Shown here piece by piece: positions 1 to 9,182 of a DNA stretch of 64,000 nt (positions are counted from its first letter, which is position 1; each line of letters begins with the position of its first letter). Both the position numbers and the translations under genes were made by a program. The notes under the pieces were generated by a model, which searched no databases, had not been told where the DNA came from, and worked only from the letters and a program-made list of their open reading frames with translations. The stretch is from Photobacterium jeanii. Lineage in GTDB: Bacteria; Pseudomonadota; Gammaproteobacteria; Enterobacterales; Vibrionaceae. The stretch covers positions 62,266 through 126,265 of the forward strand of contig NZ_LVHF01000018.1 of the NCBI RefSeq assembly GCF_001650345.1. Direction: 5' to 3'.

Positions 1-422
1 ATGCCGCTTATAAAGTATTAGGTCCACAATTAAAGAAAACGACCAAAGAGCAGCGCAATGCGTTTGTGGCGGCTTTTACTGACTACCTTGTTGCATCGTA
101 TGCGCAAGTGCTGACCCAGTACACGGACCAAGAAATTAACATTGAACCTGCCAAGGCTGTACCTGCAGATCGCAGTATAGTGTCAGTGCGGGTTGATATT
201 ATCGATAAGCAGCGTCCACCGATTCGTTTGGACTTCAAACTGCGTAAGAACAAAAAGACTAACGAATGGCAAGGCTACGATATGGTGGCGGAAGGGGTGA
301 GCATGATCTCCACTAAACAGAGTGAATGGAGTGGTCAGCTTCGCACTGAAGGGGTTGATGCTGTAACTAATACCTTGAAAACATTAGCCGCTAAACCAAT
401 TCGTCGTGAGGCGAAAAAGTAA
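1..422 (+). CDS. mlaC: MlaC, periplasmic phospholipid-binding protein (3' part only)
   Basis: The open frame enters from the left edge (first full codon at base 3) and ends with TAA at 420-422, so only about the last 139 residues are present. They match the C-terminal half of MlaC, the soluble periplasmic shuttle that carries phospholipids between the MlaA-porin complex in the outer membrane and the MlaFEDB ABC transporter. Visible family traits include the LDFKLRK-like strand and the WQGYDMVAEGVS segment near the end. The stop overlaps the mlaB start (TAATG), as expected for a translationally coupled mla operon. Identity rests on the sequence plus the mlaC-mlaB-ibaG-murA order, which is the same in E. 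coli. Confidence 0.93.
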   Translation, partial: AAYKVLGPQLKKTTKEQRNAFVAAFTDYLVASYAQVLTQYTDQEINIEPAKAVPADRSIVSVRVDIIDKQRPPIRLDFKLRKNKKTNEWQGYDMVAEGVSMISTKQSEWSGQLRTEGVDAVTNTLKTLAAKPIRREAKK

Positions 423-745
423 TGGCGACGCCAACCACGCTAACTGAGGTCAAATGGCAAAAGCGAGCTGACGGTGATTATTGCTTGTCAGGTCGCTTAG
501 AACGTGACACAGTCTCCGCATTTTGGCGACAACGTGCCGCTTGGCTGCCGACAGAAAGCCAAGTGACGCTCGATTTGTCTGCGGTTGAACGCGTTGATTC
601 AGCGGGCATGGTAATGCTATTGCATCTTTGCCAAGCCGTTGCTCACTCTGGTGGACACTTAACGTTGCACCATGTGCCAGAGCAACTCAATACCTTGCTT
701 CGCCTTAGCCATGTGGATTCATTATTCGCTGCCAACATCACCTGA
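422..745 (+). CDS. mlaB: MlaB, STAS-domain subunit of the Mla phospholipid ABC transporter
   Basis: A 107-residue single STAS domain. The core strand and helix [18 protein letters not shown] (residues about 50-67) is the typical STAS motif with the conserved Asp-Ser pair. In the Mla system the cytoplasmic MlaB binds the MlaF ATPase and is needed for assembly and activity of the MlaFEDB complex, which maintains outer-membrane lipid asymmetry. The start overlaps the mlaC stop by one base. Length and position agree with the family. The family is short and variable, so the call leans partly on operon context. Confidence 0.9.
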   Translation: MATPTTLTEVKWQKRADGDYCLSGRLERDTVSAFWRQRAAWLPTESQVTLDLSAVERVDSAGMVMLLHLCQAVAHSGGHLTLHHVPEQLNTLLRLSHVDSLFAANIT

Positions 746-764
746 GCAGCAAAGAGGAAAGATT

Positions 765-1019
765 GTGGAAATCTCTGAAATTAAACAACTTCTTGAAAAC
801 GCCTTAGAACTTGATGAAGTCATTGTGAAAGGTGAAGGTAGTCATTACGAAGTGATTGCTGTTGGTACTATGTTTGAAGGCATGAGCCGTGTGAAAAAAC
901 AGCAAGCGATTTATGCCCCGTTAATGGCACAGATTTCATCGAATGAAATCCATGCGCTAAGCATTAAAACTTACACGCCTGAAGAATGGGCTCGTGACAA
1001 AAAATTGATGTCACTATAA
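765..1019 (+). CDS. ibaG: IbaG, BolA-family protein
   Basis: An 84-residue BolA-like protein (same length as E. coli IbaG), with the [10 protein letters not shown] and [12 protein letters not shown] segments and the terminal [15 protein letters not shown] typical of IbaG rather than BolA. BolA-type proteins partner with monothiol glutaredoxins to bind a [2Fe-2S] cluster; IbaG is linked to acid stress and, in Vibrio cholerae, to envelope integrity. I choose the GTG at 765: an AAAGAGGA Shine-Dalgarno lies at 751-758 and this gives the family N-terminus MEISEIKQ. The longer open frame from 672 would overlap the end of mlaB and adds no family sequence. Confidence 0.92.
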   Translation: MEISEIKQLLENALELDEVIVKGEGSHYEVIAVGTMFEGMSRVKKQQAIYAPLMAQISSNEIHALSIKTYTPEEWARDKKLMSL

Positions 1020-2285
<1,266 letters not shown>

Positions 2286-2330
2286 TCTTTTGGGCTAACG
2301 AGTCAAAGCTCGGTCACGCTAGATTTAAAA

Positions 2331-2356
2331 ACGTCTCGCAATTGCGAGGCGTTTTT
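2331..2356 (+). terminator. Rho-independent terminator after murA (works both ways with degS)
   Basis: Stem of nine pairs (ACGTCTCGC with GCGAGGCGT, one G-U) around an AATT loop, followed by TTTTT on the plus strand and preceded by AAAA. It lies between the convergent murA and degS stops, so it can end both transcripts. Confidence 0.85.
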
Positions 2357-2389
2357 GTATCTGGAGGCTTTTGTAACAGAAGGTAATGA

Positions 2390-3466
2390 CTACGGCAGCT
2401 CTTCTGTTGGGTCGTCACCAATTAACACATCGATGAAGATCGGCTCACCTTTACGTAATGCTTTGATTTTAGCTCGAGTGCCAGGGCGCAAATCAGTCAC
2501 GATATCTTGGACGTTACGTTTACCCGTCACTGGTTTCCCGTTAATTTCAAGAATAATGTCTTGAATTTGGAAGCCTGCGCGTTTGGCTGGACCGTTAGGA
2601 TCCATCCCCATCACAATTACCCCATTGATTTGCTCGGCATCGTATAAGCGTGCCATCACAGGGTTGATTTCACGGCCGTCAATGCCGATATAACCGCGGA
2701 TCACGCGTCCATCGGCAATCAGTTTGTTCATGATTTTATGGGTCAACTCATAAGGAATCGCAAACGAGATCCCGTAAGTTTCAATATCGGTTGCTTGCTG
2801 GAATGAGGCGGTGTTAATACCAACCAGTTCACCTCGGGTATTTACCAATGCGCCACCAGAGTTACCATTGTTAATGGCGGCATCGGTTTGTAAGAAATCT
2901 TGGCGACCGTAAAAACTCATCCCAGCACGACCAGTGGCGGAAATAATGCCATAGGTTGTGGTTTGCCCTAGGTTGTAGGGGTTACCTATGGCCAATACCA
3001 CATCACCAACCGCTGGGGTGTATTTAGCATTGGTTGGGATCACGGGTAAGTTTTCTGCTTGGACTTTCAGTACCGCGATATCGGTACGGCGGTCTTTACC
3101 TATTAGTTGCGCGGTGAACAGGCGACCATCTTGGAGTGCAACAATGACCTGATCGGCTTCGGCAACAACATGGTAGTTGGTGACGATATAGCCTTTATCA
3201 CTCATGATCACCCCAGAGCCAAGTCCTTGGGTACTGAGCTTGAGTTGGGCTTCCGCGTTGTAACGGCGGTTGTAGATATTGACCACGGCTGGAGAGGCAC
3301 GGCGTACCGCATAATTAAATGACAGCTGAGCAGCATTGAGCGGTTTATTGTCCGCGATGCTGACTTCTGGGGTGGTCATTTTGGTACGTAAGTCGGGGAT
3401 GGCTATAAGTAAGGCAGCAGCTGTGATCACACCGAGTACAATCGAGCGAAGAATAAATGCCAGCAT
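2390..3466 (-). CDS. degS: DegS, membrane-anchored sigma-E sensor protease
   Basis: A 358-residue HtrA-family serine protease with an N-terminal membrane anchor (hydrophobic residues about 4-23) and no signal cleavage site. The catalytic triad is intact: H99 in NYHVV, D129 in RRTDIAVLK, S203 in NGNSGGAL. A single C-terminal PDZ domain (about 255-350) would sense misfolded outer-membrane porin C-termini; DegS then cuts RseA to release sigma-E. One PDZ domain plus the anchor separates it from the two-PDZ DegQ encoded next to it. A good Shine-Dalgarno (TAGGAG) precedes the ATG at 3466. It is downstream of degQ but separated from it by 218 bases and a terminator, so it probably has its own promoter. 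Confidence 0.96.
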   Translation of the reverse strand: MLAFILRSIVLGVITAAALLIAIPDLRTKMTTPEVSIADNKPLNAAQLSFNYAVRRASPAVVNIYNRRYNAEAQLKLSTQGLGSGVIMSDKGYIVTNYHVVAEADQVIVALQDGRLFTAQLIGKDRRTDIAVLKVQAENLPVIPTNAKYTPAVGDVVLAIGNPYNLGQTTTYGIISATGRAGMSFYGRQDFLQTDAAINNGNSGGALVNTRGELVGINTASFQQATDIETYGISFAIPYELTHKIMNKLIADGRVIRGYIGIDGREINPVMARLYDAEQINGVIVMGMDPNGPAKRAGFQIQDIILEINGKPVTGKRNVQDIVTDLRPGTRAKIKALRKGEPIFIDVLIGDDPTEELP

Positions 3467-3627
3467 TAATGCTCCTAACTTAACATCTTGATCCTAATGG
3501 CGTGAGGATATCATTGTGTCGCCTTCAGCAACAAGTATTGTTCAATTTGTGTGAATACTCACTGACGAAGTCTTTGAATAAATGCTTGGCGCAGATGAAT
3601 ATGGCTGTATTTGAAAGAGAGTGATAT

Positions 3628-3658
3628 AAAAAATCACCGCCGGTTGCCCAGCGGTGAT
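3628..3658 (-). terminator. Rho-independent terminator after degQ
   Basis: Read on the minus strand, ATCACCGC pairs perfectly with GCGGTGAT around a 10-base loop and is followed by TTTTT. It begins 27 bases after the degQ stop and separates degQ from degS transcription. Confidence 0.88.
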
Positions 3659-3684
3659 GATTCATTAATTTATCGCGATCGGTA

Positions 3685-5055
3685 TTAACGGATCACTAGG
3701 TATAGCACTGTGTTATCTCGTTGCACTTCTAGTGCTAATACATTCGGTTGCTTGTCGAGCGCTTTACGTAGCTCACCGAGGTTGCGAATTGGCTGACGGT
3801 TAAGACCAATGATGATGTCATCTTTTTGAAGGCCATAACGTGCAGCCATCGAACGCTCATCAAGGTTAGTTACCTTGACACCTTTTACGCCATCGCTGCT
3901 AGTCGTATTTGCAAATTCAGCACCAGCCAGACCTTTGTGAAGGCTGTCGGCTTTCACTTTTGCTTGGCTTGATTCACGCAAGGTAACTTTGAAGGTTTTC
4001 TCTTTGCCATCACGTACCACGCCGAGGGTCACTGTTTTTCCCGCACCTAACGTCGCAATTTTCGCTCGTAGCTCACCAAAGGTTTGGATTTGTTTGCCGT
4101 TAATCGAGGTGATGATATCACCAGCTTTTAAACCAGCTTCTGATGCTGCTGAATCCGGCAGTACTTGGCTAACAAAGGCGCCGTGGTTGGTTTCATAGCC
4201 AAAGGTTTCGGCGAGCTCTGCGGTGAGTTCGCCACCTTGTACCCCAAGCACACCACGTTTGACTTCGCCAAACTCAAGGATTTGCTCGCTCAAGCTTTTC
4301 ACCATGTTGGCTGGGATCGCAAAGCCAATCCCTACGTTGCCGCCATTAGGACCAAGAATCGCGGTATTGATACCAATCAGCTCACCGTTTAGGTTCACCA
4401 AGGCACCGCCCGAGTTACCGCTGTTAATCGCGGCATCAGTTTGAATAAAGTTTTCAAAGTTCTCGATATTAAGACCACTGCGACCAAGGGCTGAAATAAT
4501 CCCCGAGGTAACCGTCTGACCTAGGCCAAATGGGTTACCAATGGCAACGGCAAAGTCCCCAACGCGTAGGCTATCGGAGTCGGCAATTTTGATTTCGGTA
4601 AGGTTATCGGCATCTTCGAGTTTGAGGAGCGCGATATCTGACATCTTATCGCTGCCAATTAACTCGGCATTGACTTCACGTCCATCGGATAACTGAACCA
4701 AGATGGTGTCAGCACCCTCGATGACATGGTGGTTAGTGACGACATACCCTTTCTTGGCATCGACAACCACGCCTGAACCTAAGCCGCGGAAAGGCTGTTC
4801 GCGAACTTGCTCGGTAGGGAAGTCAGGACCAAAGAAAAAGCGGAAAGATTCTGGCACACGTTGACGAGAAACGTGCTTGCCTTCGATTGCAATGCTGACA
4901 ACAGCCGGCGTCACTTGCTCTAGCATCGGCGCTAGGCTTGGCATTTGTTGATTATTGACTGTTAGGGGCAGGGCTGCTGTGGCGGTAACTGGGGTAAGTA
5001 TAGAACTGATACCTAATGCTAACGCACTTAAAACAAGCAAAGGTTTTTTCATCAT
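3685..5055 (-). CDS. degQ: DegQ, periplasmic HtrA-family protease/chaperone
   Basis: A 456-residue periplasmic serine endoprotease that degrades or holds misfolded envelope proteins. N-terminal signal peptide (residues 1 to about 27, ending ATATAA). Catalytic triad H110 (NHHV), D140 (MSDIALL), S215 (NSGNSGGAL), followed by two PDZ domains (about 255-345 and 365-452). The short LA loop (residues about 62-90), lacking the long Q-rich insertion of DegP, fits DegQ better than DegP, and overall similarity to E. coli DegQ runs end to end. Vibrionaceae usually carry this one DegP/DegQ-like enzyme beside degS. Start: ATG at 5055 or at 5052 next to it, both behind GGAG at 5062-5065. A sigma-E-like promoter and inverted repeat lie immediately upstream. 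Confidence 0.94.
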   Translation of the reverse strand: MMKKPLLVLSALALGISSILTPVTATAALPLTVNNQQMPSLAPMLEQVTPAVVSIAIEGKHVSRQRVPESFRFFFGPDFPTEQVREQPFRGLGSGVVVDAKKGYVVTNHHVIEGADTILVQLSDGREVNAELIGSDKMSDIALLKLEDADNLTEIKIADSDSLRVGDFAVAIGNPFGLGQTVTSGIISALGRSGLNIENFENFIQTDAAINSGNSGGALVNLNGELIGINTAILGPNGGNVGIGFAIPANMVKSLSEQILEFGEVKRGVLGVQGGELTAELAETFGYETNHGAFVSQVLPDSAASEAGLKAGDIITSINGKQIQTFGELRAKIATLGAGKTVTLGVVRDGKEKTFKVTLRESSQAKVKADSLHKGLAGAEFANTTSSDGVKGVKVTNLDERSMAARYGLQKDDIIIGLNRQPIRNLGELRKALDKQPNVLALEVQRDNTVLYLVIR

Positions 5056-5060
5056 GAAAT

Positions 5061-5102
5061 ACTCCGGTATTACAAGTGTTTGTATGACTCGTAAACCGGA
5101 GT
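5061..5102 (-). repeat. Long inverted repeat covering the degQ promoter and ribosome binding site
   Basis: ACTCCGGT-A-TTAC-AAGT, a 9-base loop, then ACTC-GTAA-ACCGGAGT (plus-strand reading). The arms pair over 16 positions with a single one-base bulge and one G-U. The half nearest the gene contains the GGAG that serves as the degQ Shine-Dalgarno (5062-5065). It could be an operator or, if transcription starts further upstream, a leader hairpin that hides the ribosome binding site. Confidence 0.75.
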
Positions 5103-5110
5103 GAAGTTCA
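5083..5110 (-). promoter_or_regulatory. Sigma-E-like promoter of degQ
   Basis: On the minus strand TGAACTT (5110-5104) is followed after 15 bases by GTCATA (5088-5083). Put another way, GAACTT-N16-TCATA. This matches the sigma-E pattern of GAACTT, a 16-base spacer and a TCtgA-type -10, as in E. coli degP. The start would fall near 5075, giving a leader of about 20 nt. The -10 element is imperfect, so this is a strong candidate rather than proof. Confidence 0.6.
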
Positions 5111-5186
5111 AAAAAATCGCATTTTACGCAAAATAGTCTATGCGATATTTTGCTGTGATTTTCATTAAAGTATTGGCTGGAAAGGC

Positions 5187-5609
5187 TTAGCTTGCCTTTG
5201 GCGCTTCAACAATTTCTTCAGGCTTATCTTTTAATAAACCGGTCGCACCGTTCGCGTAGTCACGCGGTTGATCAGCCACTTCAGGTGTGTCTTTTACCGG
5301 CTCTAGGGTGCTGATGCGATGCGCGAATGGGTTATCTTGCGCAGGTAGGTTTGGCATCAACTCGGTTGATGTTTTCGCCATGTGCTCGTAAAGCTTGCTG
5401 TAGTCTTTCGCAATGTTATCTAGCAGCTCAGCACTGCGAGCAAAATGATCTACCAATTCTTGACGGTATTGCTCTAGTTCGTACTTTGATTTATCAAGAT
5501 CTTTTTGTAGTTCTTTCTGCTGCTTAAGGCTTTTATTGCCTAAGCGAGCTGCGAAAATGCCAATCAGTGCACCCGCAGCAAAAATGAGTAGCGCATAAAT
5601 CCAAGCCAT
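5187..5609 (-). CDS. zapG: ZapG (YhcB), inner-membrane division/envelope protein
   Basis: A 140-residue DUF1043 protein: one N-terminal transmembrane helix (about residues 3-22, IYALLIFAAGALIGIFAARL), a coiled coil (about 25-75, rich in K, E, L and Q) and a flexible acidic tail with the conserved LPAQDNPFAHR-type segment. YhcB/ZapG links cell-wall synthesis, elongasome and divisome and affects cell shape. It is divergent from zapE, another division factor, as in many gamma-proteobacteria, and both lie beside degQ/degS as in E. coli. Family assignment is firm; the exact function is less settled. Confidence 0.92.
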   Translation of the reverse strand: MAWIYALLIFAAGALIGIFAARLGNKSLKQQKELQKDLDKSKYELEQYRQELVDHFARSAELLDNIAKDYSKLYEHMAKTSTELMPNLPAQDNPFAHRISTLEPVKDTPEVADQPRDYANGATGLLKDKPEEIVEAPKAS

Positions 5610-5730
5610 GAAAAACTCCTTTTGACTGAATTAAAAACGAGGTTAATGCCTGTGTATTAACTATACATGCACTCTATCGGCCATGGTACTATTCGTTGCT
5701 AAAGATGGGATGCGTTAGGTATCAAAAAGG

Positions 5731-6831
5731 ATGACACCACTCGAACAATATCACCAAGACTTACAGCGTGAAGACTTCTTTGCCGATGAGGCACAGGCGA
5801 ATGCAGTTGCCCACCTTGATGGCTTGTACCATCGCATGTTGGCACCTAAACCCGAAGTGAAACACTCTTTCTTCGAACGTTTATTTAAACGTGATCACAC
5901 CCTAAGCAATCAACCTGAACAGGGGCTGTACTTTTGGGGCGGAGTAGGGCGAGGCAAGACCTATTTGGTCGATACTTTCTACGAGTGTTTACCGATTGAA
6001 CGTAAAATGCGGATGCATTTTCATCGCTTCATGCATCGTGTTCATCATGAATTGAACCAGCTAGCGGAGCAGAGCGATCCGCTGGAAATCGTGGCGGACA
6101 CGTTTAAGCAAGAAGCCGACATTATTTGTTTTGATGAGTTTTTTGTGTCTGACATTACCGATGCCATGATCTTAGGTACCTTGTTTGAAGCTTTATTTGC
6201 GCGGGGGATCACTTTAGTCGCAACCTCAAACATTCCACCAGATGACTTGTACCGTAACGGTCTTCAGCGCGCCCGTTTTTTACCTGCGATTGAGTTGATT
6301 AAGCAGCACTGCCAAGTGGTGAATGTGGACTCAGGGGTTGATTACCGCCTTCGAACGTTAGAGCAGGCTGAGATTTACCATTTTCCGCTCGATGATATTG
6401 CCGAGCGTAATATCGACCGCTATTTTCAGCAGTTGTCTGTTGAGCCTCGCCAGCGTGATATCACGATCACCATTAATAACCGTGATTTGCCGACCCGTCA
6501 TGAAGCCGAAGGCGTCGTGCACTTTAGCTTTGATACCTTATGTCAAAGTGCGCGTAGCCAAAGCGACTACATGGAAATCGCTCAGCTTTACCACAGTGTT
6601 TTACTGTCTGAAGTGACCGTAATGGGGGAGGAGCAAAGCGATGCGGCACGACGTTTTATCGCCATGGTCGATGAGTTTTATGAGCGCAACGTTAAGTTGA
6701 TTATGTCTGCGGAAGTGGCGTTAGAGGACTTATACCAAGGCGAGCGTTTAGCCTTTGAATTTAAACGCTGCTGCTCGCGGTTAATCGAAATGCAAAGCCA
6801 TGATTATTTGGCGAAGCCACATTTACCTTAG
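5731..6831 (+). CDS. zapE: ZapE, cell-division ATPase (AFG1-like)
   Basis: A 366-residue P-loop ATPase of the AFG1/LACE1 family. Walker A is GGVGRGKT (residues 70-77) and Walker B is IICFDEF (131-137). The sensor-like segment LVATSNIPPDDLYRNGLQR follows. In E. coli ZapE associates with the Z-ring late in constriction, destabilises FtsZ polymers in vitro and is needed under low oxygen and high temperature. Length and motif order are normal. An AAAAAGG Shine-Dalgarno directly precedes the ATG. The gene is monocistronic, ending at the terminator at 6974-7022. Confidence 0.95.
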   Translation: MTPLEQYHQDLQREDFFADEAQANAVAHLDGLYHRMLAPKPEVKHSFFERLFKRDHTLSNQPEQGLYFWGGVGRGKTYLVDTFYECLPIERKMRMHFHRFMHRVHHELNQLAEQSDPLEIVADTFKQEADIICFDEFFVSDITDAMILGTLFEALFARGITLVATSNIPPDDLYRNGLQRARFLPAIELIKQHCQVVNVDSGVDYRLRTLEQAEIYHFPLDDIAERNIDRYFQQLSVEPRQRDITITINNRDLPTRHEAEGVVHFSFDTLCQSARSQSDYMEIAQLYHSVLLSEVTVMGEEQSDAARRFIAMVDEFYERNVKLIMSAEVALEDLYQGERLAFEFKRCCSRLIEMQSHDYLAKPHLP

Positions 6832-6973
6832 GGCGGCATGGGTTATGCTAGCTGCATAAAGCCTGCCTTTGGTGGAAATTTATGCCAAAGGTATTGGCTG
6901 GCGATAGCTTTACTGATCGCAACAGGCTTGTAGCTTAGGTTTAGTGCGTGACAGCGGTACAGTTAACTTGGTT

Positions 6974-7022
6974 AAAAAAGGTCAAAACGCAGTGCTAAAA
7001 GACAGCAGATTTGGCCTTTTTT
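6974..7022 (+). terminator. Terminator after zapE
   Basis: AAAAAAGGTCAAA (6974-6986) pairs with TTTGGCCTTTTTT (7010-7022) with one G-U, the inner part being extended by TGCT/AGCA. The arms carry the A- and T-tracts, so it may terminate either strand. It lies about 140 bases beyond the zapE stop. Confidence 0.75.
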
Positions 7023-7073
7023 GCTTTTAATTTCATTTGGAACAAAAAATCTCATTTTTTTTTGAAAAAAAGG

Positions 7074-7238
7074 TGATTTTTTCTCCACCCTTCCCTATAA
7101 TCTTGCGACCCACCGTACCTGTAACGGCAAAAGCCGGGAGTGCCAACCACTCGAAGGGGTGATGACTGGGGCTCTGTACAGATGGGAGCATTAATGCTCC
7201 TTAGAAAGTGAATCAATTTAAATCGGGTAATAATTAGC
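7074..7238 (+). promoter_or_regulatory. rplM promoter and structured mRNA leader
   Basis: A perfect TATAAT sits at 7096-7101 with a weak -35 around 7074-7079 in T-rich DNA and a GCGACCC discriminator, typical of stringently controlled ribosomal genes. The leader (about 7108-7238) contains CGGC-AAAA-GCCG and the exact palindrome GGAGCATTAATGCTCC (7185-7200). In E. coli L13 represses its own operon by binding the rplM leader; that these structures are the operator here is inference. Together with the zapE terminator this accounts for the 407-base gap upstream of rplM. Confidence 0.6.
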
Positions 7239-7667
7239 ATGAAAACTTTCGTTGCTAAACCAGAAACTGTAAAACGTGACTGGTATGTTGTTGACGCTGA
7301 AGGTAAAACTCTTGGTCGTCTAGCAACTGAAATCGCATCTCGTCTACGTGGTAAGCACAAGCCGGAGTACACTCCGCACGTTGACACTGGTGACTACATC
7401 GTAGTTATCAACGCAGAAAAAGTTGCTGTAACTGGCGCTAAGAAGACTGACAAAATGTACCACCGCCACACTGGCTTCATTGGTGGTCTTAAGTCTATCA
7501 GCTTTGAAAAGCTTATCGATAAGAAACCAGAAATGGTTATCGAAACTGCTGTTAAAGGCATGCTTCCTAAGGGTCCTCTAGGCCGTGCAATGTACCGTAA
7601 GCTTAAAGTTTACGCAGGTACTGAGCACAACCACGCTGCACAGCAGCCTAAAGTACTAGACATCTAA
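7239..7667 (+). CDS. rplM: 50S ribosomal protein L13
   Basis: 142 residues, the normal size, matching E. coli L13 throughout ([20 protein letters not shown] at the N-terminus, [22 protein letters not shown] near the end). An early-assembling protein of the large subunit that binds 23S rRNA. Codon use is strongly biased, as for highly expressed genes. The Shine-Dalgarno is poor (GGGTAATAATTAGC before the ATG), compatible with leader-controlled translation. First gene of the rplM-rpsI operon, 15 bases before rpsI. Confidence 0.98.
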   Translation: MKTFVAKPETVKRDWYVVDAEGKTLGRLATEIASRLRGKHKPEYTPHVDTGDYIVVINAEKVAVTGAKKTDKMYHRHTGFIGGLKSISFEKLIDKKPEMVIETAVKGMLPKGPLGRAMYRKLKVYAGTEHNHAAQQPKVLDI

Positions 7668-7682
7668 TTGGGGATTATGACA

Positions 7683-8075
7683 ATGGCAGAGAAACAATAC
7701 TACGGCACTGGCCGTCGCAAAAGCTCAGCTGCTCGCGTTTTCATCAAACCGGGTACTGGCAACATCGTAATCAACAAGCGTAGCATCGAAGAATACTTCG
7801 GTCGTGAAACTGCTCGTATGGTTGTTCGTCAACCTCTAGAGCTAGTTGAAATGACTGAGAAGCTTGACCTATACATCACTGTTAAAGGTGGTGGTATCAC
7901 TGGTCAATCTGGTGCTATCCGTCACGGTATCACTCGCGCTCTTATGGAGTACGATGAGACTCTACGTCCAACTCTACGCGCTGCGGGTTACGTTACTCGT
8001 GATGCACGTTGTGTTGAACGTAAGAAAGTTGGTCTACGTAAAGCACGTCGTCGTCCACAGTTCTCTAAGCGTTAA
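7683..8075 (+). CDS. rpsI: 30S ribosomal protein S9
   Basis: 130 residues, starting [20 protein letters not shown] and ending [17 protein letters not shown]. The basic C-terminal tail with terminal SKR reaches the P-site tRNA in the ribosome. I place the start at the ATG at 7683; the open frame reaches back to a TTG at 7668, but the shorter form matches the family exactly and is preceded by TTGGGGATTATGACA with GGGGA as Shine-Dalgarno. Second gene of the rplM operon, followed by a strong terminator. Confidence 0.98.
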   Translation: MAEKQYYGTGRRKSSAARVFIKPGTGNIVINKRSIEEYFGRETARMVVRQPLELVEMTEKLDLYITVKGGGITGQSGAIRHGITRALMEYDETLRPTLRAAGYVTRDARCVERKKVGLRKARRRPQFSKR

Positions 8076-8116
8076 TATTACGCGCCAGAATTTATTCTGG
8101 TTACTGTGTACGAAAA

Positions 8117-8145
8117 AGCTCAACCTTCGGGTTGGGCTTTTTTTT
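8117..8145 (+). terminator. Rho-independent terminator after rpsI
   Basis: AGCTCAACC, TTCG tetraloop, GGTTGGGCT, then a run of eight or more T. A second small hairpin, CCAGAA-TTTA-TTCTGG, precedes it at 8086-8101. Confidence 0.93.
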
Positions 8146-8212
8146 GATCTATTACTCACCTAGCACGTATTTTCCCTTCTTTGTCCGCCATAGTCAGTGT
8201 CATAACGTTTAT

Positions 8213-8254
8213 GTCACATTTACCCGACTTAATGTGACCGTAATAGCATTAAGT
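8213..8254. repeat. Two overlapping inverted repeats upstream of petA
   Basis: GTCACATT (8213-8220), 10 bases, AATGTGAC (8231-8238) is a perfect dyad. Overlapping it, ACTTAATG (8227-8234) pairs with CATTAAGT (8247-8254). They lie about 175 bases upstream of the petA promoter. Nothing else recognisable is present in 8146-8427; no plausible small gene is visible there. Confidence 0.5.
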
Positions 8255-8427
8255 AGCACGTCTTTACATTCGTTTTCGTTCAAAGGCTAACTCCGGTCAT
8301 TTCCGTGTTTTTCCGCTATTCATCGGCACTTAGCCCTCATTTTCCTTACCAAGCTGCATAATGTTTCTTGCAATTTAATACAAAAAGAACATACCTCTCA
8401 CATTTGTTGCAAAAAAGTAGCTTTATC

Positions 8428-8456
8428 TTGTCAAAAAGTAGGGTTTTCTTTATCAT
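8428..8456 (+). promoter_or_regulatory. Sigma-70 promoter of petABC
   Basis: TTGTCA (8428-8433), 17-base spacer, TATCAT (8451-8456). Start expected near 8463, giving a leader of about 130 nt before petA. Confidence 0.7.
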
Positions 8457-8591
8457 TTTACGAGATAACAACAACTAAAATTTATTAAACCTGAACGGTT
8501 GTTGTGTCGTTCCGTTAAAGTTAGCCGTAGCTCCAGGGACGCATAAGGAAATAATAAGAATCCAGAGCGGGAGTACATGGGAGAATGTTGG

Positions 8592-9182
8592 ATGAGCAAT
8601 GCGCCAGTAAGTAACGGCCGCCGCCGCTTCCTAACTGCGACGACTTCGGTTGTTGGAGGCTTGGGTGCAGTCGCTGTCGCCGTGCCTTTTATCAAATCTT
8701 GGAATCCAAGTGCACGCGCCAAAGCGGCAGGGGCACCTGTTGAAGTTGATATCAGTAAGTTAGAAGATGGCCAAATGGTTCGCGTCGAGTGGCGTGGTAA
8801 ACCCGTTTGGGTCGTGCGCCGTAGTAAAGCTGTATTAGATCAATTAAATGGGCATGATGGCCAGTTACGTGACCCTTCGTCGGAAGAGCCGCAGCAGCCA
8901 GAGTATGCGCAAAATAGCTATCGTTCAGTTAAACCTGAGATCTTTATTGCCGTAGGTATTTGTACCCACCTTGGCTGTTCCCCTACTTATTTACCTGACA
9001 CCTTTAGCGAACAAGTCAGTGGTATTTCGGCCGGTTTCTTCTGTCCGTGTCACGGCTCTAAGTTCGATATGGCTGGTCGCGTATTTGCTGGGGTACCTGC
9101 ACCGTTGAACCTTGTGGTGCCACCACACCAGTTCTTGGACGATAACACAATTATTGTCGGTGTTGATGGGGAGGTTGCCTAA
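8592..9182 (+). CDS. petA: Ubiquinol-cytochrome c reductase, Rieske iron-sulfur subunit
   Basis: 196 residues. The Tat-type N-terminus ([10 protein letters not shown] followed by a hydrophobic stretch) anchors the protein in the inner membrane and exports its folded [2Fe-2S] head. Both Rieske cluster motifs are present, CTHLGCSP and CPCHGSKFD, supplying two Cys and two His ligands plus the disulfide. It takes the first electron from ubiquinol in the bc1 complex. The start at ATG 8592 ([12 protein letters not shown]) matches Vibrio homologues; an in-frame ATG at 8577 would add five unsupported residues. First gene of petABC; its stop overlaps the petB ATG. Confidence 0.96.
   Translation: MSNAPVSNGRRRFLTATTSVVGGLGAVAVAVPFIKSWNPSARAKAAGAPVEVDISKLEDGQMVRVEWRGKPVWVVRRSKAVLDQLNGHDGQLRDPSSEEPQQPEYAQNSYRSVKPEIFIAVGICTHLGCSPTYLPDTFSEQVSGISAGFFCPCHGSKFDMAGRVFAGVPAPLNLVVPPHQFLDDNTIIVGVDGEVA

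Noticed and set aside
672..764. Extended N-terminus of IbaG within mlaB
   Set aside because: The sequence is just mlaB read in another frame; the GTG at 765 with a strong ribosome binding site gives the family length.
8198..8217. Pho-box-like TGTCA repeats upstream of petA
   Set aside because: The repeats are 14 bases apart rather than 11, so PhoB binding is not supported.
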